Assembly (NCBI GenBank): GCA_963788015.1
Contig: CAWBEY010000001.1
Span: 1-64,000 of the forward strand
Reading direction: 5' to 3'
DNA from: JBBRHH01 sp963788015
GTDB lineage: Bacteria > Planctomycetota > Phycisphaerae > Tepidisphaerales > Tepidisphaeraceae
Length of the DNA stretch: 64,000 bases
The notes under the pieces are model-generated. The model was not told where the DNA came from. It made no database searches and worked only from the letters and a program-made list of their open reading frames with translations. This document shows, piece after piece, positions 36,684 to 47,772 of the stretch. Numbering within the stretch: the stretch's first letter is position 1; each line of letters starts with the position of its first letter. The translations under genes and the position numbers were made by a program.

Positions 36684-37190
36684 GAACAGGTATTATCCTG
36701 TCTTTTGCGCCCACCATTCGTGGGGAAGCTCAATTCGACGTCTTATTGGCCGATATTGGATTGAATGACGGCGACGGATGCCAGCTTCCAGCGGAGGTGA
36801 GCAGGATTTATCCCATCGTGTCCATTGCTATTAGCGGATACGGCATGCCTGACGACATCCTGCGGGCCAAATCAGCAGGATTCACCGGCTACCTCGTCAA
36901 GCCTTTCGACATGGACGAGCTTCAGCGCTCCTTCAATCTGTCCAAGCGACTATTGCGGGAAAGTCACGTACGCAATCGGTTTCGAATGACACACAAATCG
37001 CCCCATGACTCTCCCCACGATCAGACAACTGATCTTGGTCAAAGGTTGATCAAGTACCAACAGTCATTGCTGTTGGTCAGCGACGAGCGCAGCCGGAGTT
37101 TATTTCAGTTGCACATTCAATTGATCGAGCAGGAGCTTGCGCGACAATTGCCGACTGTACCAACAGGCAAGAGACGGGCTGGATAAAATA

Positions 37191-37227
37191 CGGGACACCC
37201 TGCTATCAGGAGATAGCAAGGCGTCCC
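37191..37227. terminator. Hairpin between convergent response regulator genes
   Basis: CGGGACACCCTGCTATC pairs with GATAGCAAGGCGTCCCG around an AGGA loop, with two mismatched positions in a 17-bp stem. It starts five bases after the split response regulator stop and lies 49 bases from the end of the convergent gene. It probably terminates transcription in both directions, although no long T-run adjoins. Confidence 0.7.
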
Positions 37228-37275
37228 GCAATGCGAACGTTACAGATGGACTATCGAGCGGATGACGGGGAGGCG

Positions 37276-37638
37276 TTAAGCAAATCTACTTAAAATCGCC
37301 TGCACTTCCTCGAAGGTGGTTTGGCTCTTGATCAAGTAGCCTTGGGCACCGGCCTCCAGCGCCTCGGTTATATGTTCCCGCTCATTCAGGGCCGAGTACA
37401 TGATCACTGGCGTGGATTGAATGGCCGGGTCAGCGCGGATCATCCTGAGTACGTCGATGCCGCTCATGTCCGGCATCATCCAGTCGAGGATGACCAGCTT
37501 GGGCAGACAACTGCGGATATAGTCCAGCGCCTTTGGCCCGCTGGTGACACATGTGGCGTCCTCGCCCAGGTGAGCAATCACCCTGACGAGCATGCGGCAC
37601 GTGTCAAGATGGTCATCGACGACCAGCACCATGGACAT
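37276..37638 (-). CDS. Single-domain response regulator
   Basis: 120-residue stand-alone receiver domain, intact. The acidic pocket is MVLVVDDHLDTCRMLVRVIA, the phospho-Asp is in KLVILDWMMPDMSGIDVLRM, the switch Ser is in PVIMYSALNEREHI, and the Lys is in AQGYLIKSQTTFEEV. It has no output domain, so it works in a phosphorelay or by protein contact. It is convergent with the IS-split response regulator, which looks like a relative of the same locus. No kinase gene lies next to it. Confidence 0.88.
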   Translation of the reverse strand: MSMVLVVDDHLDTCRMLVRVIAHLGEDATCVTSGPKALDYIRSCLPKLVILDWMMPDMSGIDVLRMIRADPAIQSTPVIMYSALNEREHITEALEAGAQGYLIKSQTTFEEVQAILSRFA

Positions 37639-37861
37639 TTTTAAACCTTCGCTCCGCCCGGAGTAGCTGGCATATCCCGCACCACGTCACTATCGACGAC
37701 TAACCTTAGGGACATTTCAGGAAAAGTGACTAGCGACATCGCCCCACTATTTTCTGCAAGACACTGGCGTGCCACAGCGTACTTATCGTCCAGGAGAGGA
37801 GGTGGGCATGGAGCAAAATGTATAGACTCGGTGCGGAATTGCCAATATTATTAATGTTCCC

Positions 37862-38277
37862 TTATTTGCTTCCACCCTCCATCCGCAGAAAATTCCTAAG
37901 ACGTGCGCCAAGTTTTCCAACATCCCGCGTCTGACACTCCCATACCGTGAGTACCCGCCACCCGTCCAGCCGAAGCCGCCGTCCATTCCGCCGATCCCGC
38001 GCGGCGTTGCCCTCGAGCTTTCGTCCCAGTACCGGCCGTTGTTAGCCGGCGGTGTGCGCGCTGGCAGAAATGCTTATGCCAGAAGCATCCATGAACGTTA
38101 ATGATTTTGCGCAGTCGCGGGAACACCAAGTCAGGCATTCCGGGCAGTGAACGGACATGAAGCCGATAGCGGAACCCAAGTGAATGAACGAGTCGCCGGA
38201 CGATGAGCTCCGGCGTCGTGTCCTTGGATTTAACACGCCATAATGCGGGAACGCTCGACCTTGGTGAAACTGTCCAC
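37862..38277 (-). CDS. vsr: Very short patch repair endonuclease Vsr (frameshifted)
   Basis: T:G mismatch nicking enzyme that repairs deaminated 5-methylcytosine, usually beside a C5 methylase. Reading from GTG 38277: VERSRIMACVKSKDTTPELI, VRRLVHSLGFRYRLHVRSLP, then GMPDLVFPRLRKIINVHGCF and WHKHFCQ (zinc-binding and catalytic Asp/His region). After a slip near 38040 comes GRKLEGNAARDRRN, then LDGWRVLTVWECQTRDVGKL and the stop at 37862. About 138 residues, the normal size; two frame moves (near 38235 and 38040). It is the distal member of the methylase-DUF4928-Vsr cluster, separated from it by a small gene on the other strand. Confidence 0.85.
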
Positions 38278-38326
38278 GGTGTACCGAATTTGGGTGCAGA
38301 ACGCCCCTTTGTGATAATTGCCAGCT

Positions 38327-38509
38327 ATGACACACGAAGAAATCGGAATACTCAAGCGGCATTTTTTGGAATGGAGCGGCGGGTTCGAGCCGGAGTCTTT
38401 CGATCAAATTACCGTCTACGTCGACTACGCTTGCTCAGTGGAAATGGATCGTGACGAAGTCCGGCAAGTCCTGAAGGATTGGATAAGTATCCCTTCCGGG
38501 CAGGAATAA
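38327..38509 (+). CDS. Small conserved hypothetical protein
   Basis: 60-residue acidic protein from ATG 38327, MTHEEIGILKRHFLEWSGGF then SFDQITVYVDYACSVEMDRD. The pattern EEIxxLRxHFLEWSGGF recurs in many planctomycetes as an uncharacterised small protein. It lies on the plus strand between two minus-strand genes of the methylase island. No ribosome site is clear. Function unknown. Confidence 0.6.
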   Translation: MTHEEIGILKRHFLEWSGGFEPESFDQITVYVDYACSVEMDRDEVRQVLKDWISIPSGQE

Positions 38510-38564
38510 CGTGCGGCCTGATAGCGCACGCGACACCACACACGATCGCGACCGTGGCCGACAG

Positions 38565-39520
38565 CTACGGTTCGGAAGGCGACTCGGGATTTACAATCCT
38601 CAATCCACCACCGCCAAATTTCGGCAACCACGCTTCCTCGTAGCGGGCGAAGAGTCTCGCCAATGTTCTTTTCACTTCCTCTGAATTGAACTTACCTATT
38701 TCGGAAACATTCTGTCCGACAAAGGTCTCAATATCGGCCACCACGATTCGTGCCGCGGCTGACCCGAATATTACGTCCACGCCGTTCTGCCATTTTTCGC
38801 GGTCTCTCATTCTGGTCAGAAGCCAGACCTGAAGCCCGGTGTCCGCCAGAATATCGCTGACTTGGTCGAGGTGCGATTTATCTGGCCGCTCCATTGTAGT
38901 AACTTCGATCGCTGTGTTGCCGAGCCGAAAATCCGCTAGTTGGCCGAGGCTTGGTGCATTTACATGCTTAGGCTTAACGGCGCCGTTTCCGAAACGCAGT
39001 TCGAGCTTCGCTCCCACAAGGTACTCGGCTACGTCCTTCGCTCGCTTCTTAACCTGCGCTTGATCGAGAAGATCAGCGATAACGGCGACTGATGTCCCCT
39101 TGCTATAACGGGCGATGAGCGGCTTATCCTCATTGATCGTTGTTAAACGATGCGACGCGGCCAACTGCATCGCCGTTATGAAGGCTCCTCTTTTTTCAGC
39201 CGCGAGACTCAAAACCCCTGCTCCTGCAGCCACCCAAATAGTGGTGGCATCCATGCATTTATGTTATTCGCTCGGCGACCTTTTTCTTGTACGGGCGACT
39301 CCACGTGAAAGCGTGCCAATGCGGTATCCACGAAGCTGTTGTGCTCAATCAATTGCGTGCCACTCGGCGCGAGGTGACCGGTAACGACCAACGCCGGAGA
39401 ATCCCGAAGACGTTCCAACAGGCCGAGCAACGTGAGTAATCGGGCAGGCACGTTCCTTTGGCCTTGTACCATGTGCTCGTCGAGCCAGATCGCAAATGTT
39501 TCAATCGGCGGGTAGTTCAT
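38565..39520 (-). CDS. DUF4928-like protein, candidate restriction endonuclease (frameshifted)
   Basis: Two open frames join near 39215 into one protein of about 318 residues. The first begins at ATG 39520 (MNYPPIETFAIWLDEHMVQG) and ends GWLQEQGF; the second continues LAAEKRGAFITAMQLAASHR. I recognise it as DUF4928-like, a family found beside C5 methylases, from memory and by pattern only. The stretch LADFRLGNTAIEVTTMERPD with D...ExT is compatible with a divergent PD-(D/E)xK nuclease core, so it is a candidate restriction enzyme of the adjacent methylase. Its start touches the methylase stop at 39520. Confidence 0.6.
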
Positions 39521-40685
39521 TATTCCGTCCGCCCGAAAAGGCTTTCGTCAGGCATGAGCGCTGAGGCAACAGGGGTAAGGTAGTGTTTAGCAATCCACTT
39601 CACCGCAGGTACGCATACCGCATCACCAAAACCGAACAGCGCCTTATTCAGTGGGACATTGATAACGTAGCTATCCGGCACACCTTGGAGTCGAGCTGAG
39701 CACTCGCCCGCCGTTAGTAGGCGTACTTGGTAGTTGCCCTTGCCCGCCTTGAACAGAATTTGCCGTCCGCTGCCACCGCGGGGTGCGGAGACATCCAGCG
39801 ATACCATCAGTCCGCAGCTCCGCCATGCTCTTCCCGTACCTGACCGCCGGAAAGCCGTCGCGTAGTGATAGCTTTTTTGTCCGATCAACAACCGCGCGGC
39901 CATCAGGTGTCGCTCGCTCAACTGTTCAAAAAAATATTTCAGAACGGTCCTTGTCCCACCAATGAGGATCATCATCTGGAAGATCCTCGACGATCTCCTT
40001 CAAGGTGAACCGGGCCTTTGGCAATTTTGGCAGGTCGCGAATGTTCCATCGGATATTTTGGTGGGTATTGATGAACGTGAAAAGGGACTCGGGCCGCGTG
40101 CCGCTCTCCATCGCGAAAGGATCACGCAAACCGTCCGCGACGGCCCTCTTAGCGACAACAAACAAGCCAGCGCGGCTCTGTGGCACCCAATGGATCGCGT
40201 TTAGAATGAATGCATCAACATCGTAACCAACGCGATTGAGCCAATAATGCAGTCTCAAAGTCTTTGCCTCCATGCGATTGGAGGAAACCAACTACGTTTT
40301 CCAGCATTACCAGCGGTGGTCGACGATCACCCAAATCATCGAGAATACGCGATGAGGCCCCAGAAGGCGGACGATTCCTTGCCATCCAGGCCGGTCCAGG
40401 TCCCGGCAATGGAAAGATCGTTACACGGGAAGGAGGCGGTGAACAACTCACATTCGGGGATTTGATCAGCTTTCAGCGTGTGGATGTCGCCGAGAGTAAA
40501 TCATCCGCAGCAAAGTTCGCCCGATACATCTCCAACTTATCCGGATCGATATCGTTGGCGAAAATGACCCGCCAACCCTGTTCTTCTAAAGCAAGTCGCA
40601 CCAATCCAATGCCGGCAAAAAACTCTGCAGCGCAATGGCGGCTTTTTGACCAATTTCGAACGAGGTAGAACTCTAGCGGCGGCAA
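39520..40685 (-). CDS. dcm: DNA (cytosine-5) methyltransferase (frameshifted)
   Basis: C5 methylase of about 388 residues. Motif I is HCAAEFFAGIGLVRLALEEQ, then WRVIFANDIDPDK. The motif IV region with the catalytic Pro-Cys falls in a broken frame near 40400. Motif VI is PLVMLENVVGFLQSHGG, motif VIII region NAIHWVPQSRAGLFVVAK, and motifs IX-X are LTAGECSARLQGVPDSYVIN and FGFGDAVCVPAVKWIAKH. Frame moves near 40475, 40400, 40225 and 39935. The start codon (TTG 40685) is uncertain. Its target sequence cannot be read out. It sits with DUF4928 and vsr as an island. Confidence 0.88.
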
Positions 40686-40821
40686 CGTTCAATGCTCTCC
40701 TTGACCATCGGATAATACCACGGGACCATACCTGACCGAAGACGTGCTGCAGCAGCCGATTGACGCCTCTTCACCGCCATCCGCTCCTCCAAGCCTCCCC
40801 GTCCCGCCCCACCTCGAATCT

Positions 40822-42372
40822 TCAGGCGAGGGTGGGCTGGACGGTGAGGGTGTAGGCGGTGGTGGCGGTGTGGTAGCCGGTGACGCGGAGGTAGTAGGTG
40901 CCGGCGTGGGTGGGGAAGGCTAGAAATTCGTTGGAGGTGCCGGGGTTGCTGGAGCCGGCGATGACTACGCCGTGGTTGCTCAGGAGTTGGAGATCGGCGT
41001 CGGCGATGAGGTTGGTGAGTTGGATGTTGGAACTGGACTGGCCGGTGGTGGTGAATTTGTAGTAATCGATCTGGTCGCCAGCGCCCAGGGATTCGAAAAT
41101 GGTGCGGTTGCCGTTGATCGGGCCGAGATTGCGGGCTTTGGAGAGGGTGTTGCCGGCGGTGTCGGGGGTTTGCGTGAGGTAGCGGGCGGCTACGCTGTTG
41201 GTGTTGGACTTGCCCGCGCCGACGATGCGCTGGTTGGATTGGAGGGCGAATTCGGTGAGGGCCAGGTGTGTTTGCACTTTGCCGGCGGTGCCGAAGGATT
41301 TGTCGAGGGAGCCGTCGGGCATCAGGCGCTCGATCTGGCCGTTGCCCATGGCGAGAATTCGGCCATCGGGCTGGGCAGCCACGCTCATGCAGGAGAAGGC
41401 GGTGTGAACCGCGCCGTTGACGCCGAAATTGGTGTCAACCGTTCCGTCGGATGCGAAGCGGGCGACCACCGATCCGCCGGCCATCAGAAACTTTCCATCT
41501 TTCTGCATGGCCAGGCCGAAGCCCACGCTGGTGTCATCCACCTGGAGGAGCTTGGGCTTGAGGACCGAGCCAAACGAGGCATCGGGTACGCCAGTGGCGG
41601 AGACGCGGACGATGGCGAGATAGTCGGTGCCTTGCACGGTGCTGGTGTCGCGGTAGAAGCCGCCGAGGATTTCGTCGCCGCTGCTGGTTTGGAGCATGCT
41701 ATAAGCGCCGGATTGGTCCTGGAGGCCGCCGAGGTCGATTTCGACGTGGCCGGAACTGCCGTAGGTGGTTTTGAGATGGCCGTGGGTGTCGATGCGGGCG
41801 ATGCCCATGCCCTCGCCGGTATCGATGCGGCCGGCGATGTCGATGTCGCCGTTTTTGCGGATGACGACGGCATTGGTCGAGCCGCTTTGGAGGAAGACAT
41901 CGACGACGGACTTGCCCTTGGTGCCGAAGGTGGAGTCGAGGGTGCCGTTTTTGTTGTAGCGGACGAGGCCAGATTCGTAGAACTCGGGGGTGTTGAGAGC
42001 GCCGGCGACGACGATCTTGCCATCGCTCTGGATGGCCACGCCGCTGACGTAGTTGCCGGCCGGATCGCCGATGTCGAAGGGAGTGACGGCGATGCCGTGC
42101 TTGGCGAAGGATTGGTCGAGTGTGCCGTTGGCGTTGTAGCGGACGACGGCATAGGAAATTTTGCCGCCCGCGTCGCCGGAATTGCCGGCGACTACGATCT
42201 TGCCGTCCTTTTGGATGGCCATGGCGGTGGGCGTGAAGCCGGGCGTGAACTGGTGGCTGTTGACGCCGTGGACGCCGAAGGTCTGGTCGAGAGCGCCGGC
42301 GCTCATGAGTTGGCGATTCTCAAGGGGCTCGAAGAGTAGATGGGCGTGGGCGGGTTGATTCGAGGATTTCAT
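40822..42372 (-). CDS. Extracellular delta-60 repeat protein with LExRxLMS motif
   Basis: Intact 516-residue exported protein. The ATG at 42372 follows AGGGAGCAACC. Residues 14-24 (FEPLENRQLMS) are the planctomycete-type export motif. Then come seven or so delta-60 beta-propeller-like repeats with LDxxFGxxG and DGKIVVAG words (for example NGTLDQSFAKHGIAV, NGTLDSTFGTKGKSV, DGSLDKSFGTAGKVQ). The last 120 residues look like a pre-peptidase C-terminal domain (ESLGAGDQIDYYKFTT; HAGTYYLRVTGYHTATTAYT). Likely cell-surface; ligand unknown. Confidence 0.85.
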   Translation of the reverse strand: MKSSNQPAHAHLLFEPLENRQLMSAGALDQTFGVHGVNSHQFTPGFTPTAMAIQKDGKIVVAGNSGDAGGKISYAVVRYNANGTLDQSFAKHGIAVTPFDIGDPAGNYVSGVAIQSDGKIVVAGALNTPEFYESGLVRYNKNGTLDSTFGTKGKSVVDVFLQSGSTNAVVIRKNGDIDIAGRIDTGEGMGIARIDTHGHLKTTYGSSGHVEIDLGGLQDQSGAYSMLQTSSGDEILGGFYRDTSTVQGTDYLAIVRVSATGVPDASFGSVLKPKLLQVDDTSVGFGLAMQKDGKFLMAGGSVVARFASDGTVDTNFGVNGAVHTAFSCMSVAAQPDGRILAMGNGQIERLMPDGSLDKSFGTAGKVQTHLALTEFALQSNQRIVGAGKSNTNSVAARYLTQTPDTAGNTLSKARNLGPINGNRTIFESLGAGDQIDYYKFTTTGQSSSNIQLTNLIADADLQLLSNHGVVIAGSSNPGTSNEFLAFPTHAGTYYLRVTGYHTATTAYTLTVQPTLA

Positions 42373-42640
42373 GGTTGCTCCCTGTGTTGCCGCATTGGCT
42401 GAATGCGACGAAGGGCGAGCGTACGAAAGAGGGGGAGACAGTCAAACGATGCGGCGGAGCATGTCGATGTGGAGGTGTGAGTTCGCACGCGGCGATAGGG
42501 ATGGTGTGCGATGCAACCTTACTACCCCATTTACATTGAATTTGTACAGGCGGCAGGCGATGGGGTCTGGCGGGGCGGACTCTACGACGGCTGATACGCG
42601 TCGATGCGGGACGAGGCGGAGCCTTTGGGGATAGGAAAGA
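42373..42640. other. Upstream region of the delta-60 gene, no gene seen
   Basis: About 270 bases with no credible gene. The G-rich minisatellite follows directly. It holds the promoter of the delta-60 gene, which I cannot locate. Confidence 0.4.
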
Positions 42641-42960
42641 GCCCTCACCCCAGCCCTCTCCCGGTTTACCGGGAGAGGGGGAAAGAGAAGCGTCCGCAAC
42701 GGGAGAGGGGAAGGAGGAGCCGGTGTGGCCCCCGAGAGAGGAGAGGGGGGGGAGAGGAGACGCCGGTGTACCGGGAGAGGGGGAAAGAGAAGCGTCCGCA
42801 ACAGGAGAGGGGAAGGAGGAGCCGGTGTGGCCCCCGAGAGGGGGAGGAGACGCCGGTGTACCGGGAGAGGGGGAAGGAGGAGCAGATCTGGCGGGGAAGG
42901 AGGGGAAGGAGAAGCGGGTGTACAGTGAGAGGGGGAAGGAGGGGAATGCCACATGGACAG
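42641..42960. repeat. G-rich minisatellite built from GGGAGAGGGG words
   Basis: It starts with GCCCTCACCCCAGCCCT (42641-42657) and CGGTTTACCG, followed by a tandem array whose units begin CCGGGAGAGGGGG at 42669, 42771 and 42861, so spacings are 102 and 90 bases. Units share GAAGCGTCCGCAAC, GAGCCGGTGTGGCCCCCGAG and GAGACGCCGGTGTA. The third unit is partial. It fills the gap between the delta-60 gene and the 3' end of htpG. Length variation by slippage is likely. Confidence 0.85.
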
Positions 42961-42973
42961 CTCGCGGGATGGT

Positions 42974-44873
<1,900 letters not shown>

Positions 44874-45067
44874 TGATGTTCCCTTTCAAATCGGCTTTTA
44901 GATTGTCTGCGAATGAGAGGGCCATTTCAAAACATGTGCCAGCGCCTGAGTGTGGTTTTCCGGGGGAATTGCGATGGGGGTTCCTGTCAGGTTGGCAGGT
45001 TGGGGTGCGATTGGGCAGGTGCGGGGGTGTGAGTTGGGTGATTGCGGCGCATATATAATGTGCAAGA

Positions 45068-45302
45068 ATGTTGAAGGCGGAGACTCCGGTGCAACTCGAC
45101 GACTATTTTGACTTCGAAGATGGCGAAATCAGGATCAAGGGACATCGTATCTGGCTGCAGCACGTGCTTTGGGAACACGTTCACAGGCAGTTGACGCCGG
45201 AGCAAATCGCGGCGATTTCCGACTTTGAACCTGGAGGAGATTTACGCGATATCCGCCCGGCCTCACACCGCCTGCGGCTCGGCCTTCGAGGTCTCGGCGT
45301 AG
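45068..45302 (+). pseudogene. DUF433-type antitoxin-like gene, truncated against pyrG
   Basis: Begins MLKAETPVQLDDYFDFEDGE, then IRIKGHRIWLQHVLWEHVHR and QLTPEQIAA, the DUF433 pattern of small DNA-binding, often antitoxin-like, proteins. A one-base slip near 45215 recovers RFPTLNLEEIYAI. After that point, where family members continue with a helix and about 20 more residues, the frame enters the 3' end of the convergent pyrG and stops at 45302 (40-base overlap). So the C-terminus is missing or replaced. No partner toxin is adjacent. Confidence 0.65.
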
Positions 45303-47009
45303 TCCACGGCGGCCTGGACGAAGCCCATGAACATTGGCTGGGGGCGCAGGGGGCGGCTGGTGAGTTCGGGGTGGGCCTGGGTGCCCAGGAAGAACGGGAT
45401 GGACGTCCTGGGGCAGTTCCAGGACCTGCATGATGGGGTAGTGGGGGGCTTTGCCGCTGAAGATCATGCCGTTTTGTTCGAGGGTGTCGATGTACTTGGG
45501 ATCGACTTCGTAGCGATGACGGAAACGCAGGCGGATGCGGAGGGCGTTGTTGAAGAGGCGGCTGGCCAGTGAGCCGGAGCGCAGCTCGATGTCCTTGCCG
45601 CCAAGGCGCATGTTGCCACCGAGACCCTCGATTTCCTTTTGCTCGGGAAGAATGTCGATGACAGGTGCCCGGCAGCGTTTGTCGAACTCGGTGCTGTTGG
45701 CGTCGCTGATGCCGCAGACGTTGCGCGGCGTATTCGATGACGGCCATCTGGAAGCCCAGGCACAAGCCCAGGTAGGGGACTTTATTTTCGCGGGCGTAGC
45801 GGATGCACTCGATCTTGCCTTCGGTGCCGCGCACGCCGAAGCCGCCGGGAACGATGATGCCGTGGCAGTCGTTGAGCCGGCGGGCGACGTTGGAGGCGTC
45901 GATGGTGGTGGTGTCAATCCACTTGAATTTCACTTCGGTATTGAGGTGGGCGCTGCAATGCTCGCCGGCCTTGATGATGCTGGCGTAGGCGTCGCGGAGC
46001 GAGGTGTATTTGCCAGTGACGGCGATGGTGACTTCGTTGCGGGCCTTGCCGATGCGCTGGACAAACCAGCTCCACTTCTGGCGCTGCTGATCTTCGTTGC
46101 GCTGATCGACGCGGTCGTGCAGATCGAGAAGGGTGAGAACTTCGCGATCAATGCCGGCCTCGCGCAGGGCCTCGGGGACCATGTAGATGCTTTCCAGGTC
46201 GTGCATGGAAAACACGCGGCGCATCGGCACGTTGGTATACATGGAGATTTTCTGCGCACTTTTTCGCCAACGGGATTGGCAGCGCGGCATGCGACGATGC
46301 TGGGCATGATGCCCATCTCCATGAGTCGCTTGATGCCAAGCTGGGCGGCCTTTGATTTTTGTTCACCCAACGCGCCCGGCTCCAAAACATAAGTGAGGGC
46401 GACGAAGCAGGCAGCGCCTTCGCCCTCCTCGTAAGCAAGCTGGCGGCAGGCTTCGAGGTAAACGGCGTTCTCATAGTCGCCGACGGTGCCGCCGACTTCG
46501 ACGAAGACGACGTCGGCGTTGGATTTGACGGCCAGCTCGCGGAGCTTGAGTTTCACTTCGCCGGTCACGTGAGGAATGGTCTGGACGTCGCGGCCAAGGT
46601 AGCCGCCTTCGCGTTCCTTCTTCAGTACGGCCGAGAAGATCTGGCCATTGGTGGTGAAGTTGGCGGCCGAGAGGTCCTGGTCGAGCAGGCGCTCGTAGGT
46701 GCCCAAGTCCATGTCGGTTTCCATGCCATCATCGAGGACAAAGACTTCGCCGTGGCGGTAGGGATTGAGGGTGCCCGAGTCGATGTTGTAGTAGCCCTCC
46801 ATCTTGATGGGGGCGACCTTGAGGCCTTTGTCCTGGAGGAGCTTGGCGAGGGAGGAAGAAAAGATGCCCTTGCCGAGGCCGGACATCACGGTGCCGACGA
46901 CCATAACGTACTTGGTTCGGCCGGGGCGGTAGCCATCGGGCATGGGGGTGTAAAACTCGGTCTCTTCCTGCGACTGACCGATGCGTTCCATTAAATCTTC
47001 GTTGCTCAT
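45263..47009 (-). CDS. pyrG: CTP synthase, divergent form (frameshifted)
   Basis: Amidates UTP to CTP with glutamine. After about 30 extra N-terminal residues comes KYVMVVGTVMSGLGKGIFSS (P-loop GLGKGI). The Mg/UTP acidic residues are kept in DDGMETDMDLGTYERLL and EVGGTVGDYE. The synthase loop differs from the common form: KMEGYYNIDSGTLNPYRHGE instead of KxDPYxNVDxGTMSPxxHGE. The amidotransferase half has GGFGVRGTEGKIECIRYARE, nucleophile LGLCLGFQMAVIEYA and the ending FVQAAVDYAETSKAEPQ. Frame moves near 46250, 45730 and 45420. About 582 residues. kdsB lies 18 bases upstream and uses its product. Confidence 0.92.
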
Positions 47010-47027
47010 AATGCTTCCGCTGCTTGA

Positions 47028-47772
47028 CTACCTGCTGCGCGGCGTCCTGTTTACAAATTCTGCGTACTGCTCCGGGGTATCGATGCCATGCGTGATGCGG
47101 CTGGTCTTTAACACATAGATCGACCGGCCATGCTCGAGCGCTCGAAGCTGTTCGAGTTTTTCGGCCTGCTCGCACGGCGTTGGCCCCCAGGCGGCAAATT
47201 CCAGCAGAAATTTCCGCCGGTAGGCGTAAATCCCCAGATGCAAATGATAGGGGGGGCGATCGGTATCCGTCGCGTCGATTCCATTTCGAGGATATGGAAT
47301 CGGCAAGCGCGAGAAATACAGCGCCCGGCCATCGAGGGCGCAGACCACTTTCACGAGGTTTGGATCGGCGGGATCAGCGCCGGCGGGGAAGGGCGTGGCG
47401 GCGGTGGCCATATCGTCGGCAGACGTTTCGAGGCGTTCGATCAGGGCATCGATAACGGCAGGATCGATTTCGGGTTCATCGCCTTGGACGTTGACGACGA
47501 TGTCGTCGTTCAGGTTTCGTGCGACTTCGGCGATTCGGTCGGTGCCGCTCGGGTGACTGGGGTTGGTGAGGACAACGCGGGTTTCATAGGGGGCGAGGGC
47601 GGCGGCGATGGATGGATCGTCGGCGGCCACGATAACATCGCGGACTGCGCAGGCACTTATGCGCCTGATCGACGACATGCTGCACCAAAGGCCGGCCGGT
47701 TTGGCTGGCGAGAATCTTCCCGGGAAATCGCGTGGAACCCAATCGGGCGGGGATGACAACAATCGCAGCCAA
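47028..47772 (-). CDS. kdsB: 3-deoxy-manno-octulosonate cytidylyltransferase (frameshifted)
   Basis: Activates Kdo with CTP for lipopolysaccharide core synthesis. TTG 47772 start, supported by GAGG seven bases upstream: AAIVVIPARLGSTRFPGKIL (nucleotide-binding loop), GRPLVQHVVDQAH. After a frame move near 47655: DVIVAADDPSIAAALAPYET, PSHPSGTDRIAEVA, IVVNVQGDEPEIDP, ALYFSRLPIPYPR and HLGIYAYRRKFLLEFA. It ends EQAEKLEQLRALEHG and GIDTPEQYAEF. About 248 residues, normal. It forms an operon with pyrG (18-base gap), a common pairing of CTP maker and CTP user. Indicates a Kdo-bearing outer membrane. Confidence 0.92.

Larger units (their letters stand above)
35500..36732 (-). mobile_element. Intact IS3-family insertion sequence
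   Basis: 1233-bp element with ends TGAGCTTCCCCACGAACGGT (from 35500) and the matching GTGGGGAAGCTCA (to 36732). The 26-base terminal inverted repeats differ at one base. A 3-bp target duplication ATT flanks it (35497-35499 and 36733-36735). It contains orfA and orfB in overlapping frames with an A7G slippery run at 36423-36429. All parts are intact, so it is probably active or recently arrived. Confidence 0.95.
35344..37186 (+). pseudogene. Response regulator gene split by IS3 insertion
   Basis: Receiver-domain protein interrupted by the IS at 35500-36732. Left part: ATG 35344, GLRILVVDDHNASATSRA, then after a one-base slip near 35400 LLRFEGHTATITAGFWGALK ending AQAER. Right part, from 36733: FDVLLADIGLNDGDGCQLPA, IVSIAISGYGMPDDILRAKS and GYLVKPFDMDELQRSF, then a C-terminal helical stretch to the stop at 37184-37186. 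Removing the IS and one copy of the target ATT restores AERFDVLLADIGL, a textbook receiver sequence with its phospho-Asp. The loss is therefore by transposition, plus the slip. A promoter lies at 35273-35302. Confidence 0.85.

Noticed and set aside
37862..40685. The methylase island as a complete active type II system
   Set aside because: All three genes have frame changes and the nuclease role of DUF4928 is unproven, so activity is not claimed.
40972..42339. 455-residue open frame on the plus strand
   Set aside because: Antisense of the delta-60 protein; Gly/Ala/Asp-rich shadow with no ribosome site.
42669..42960. Repeated G-rich units as a possible CRISPR
   Set aside because: Units are about 90-102 bases with the whole unit conserved; no short repeat plus variable spacer pattern.
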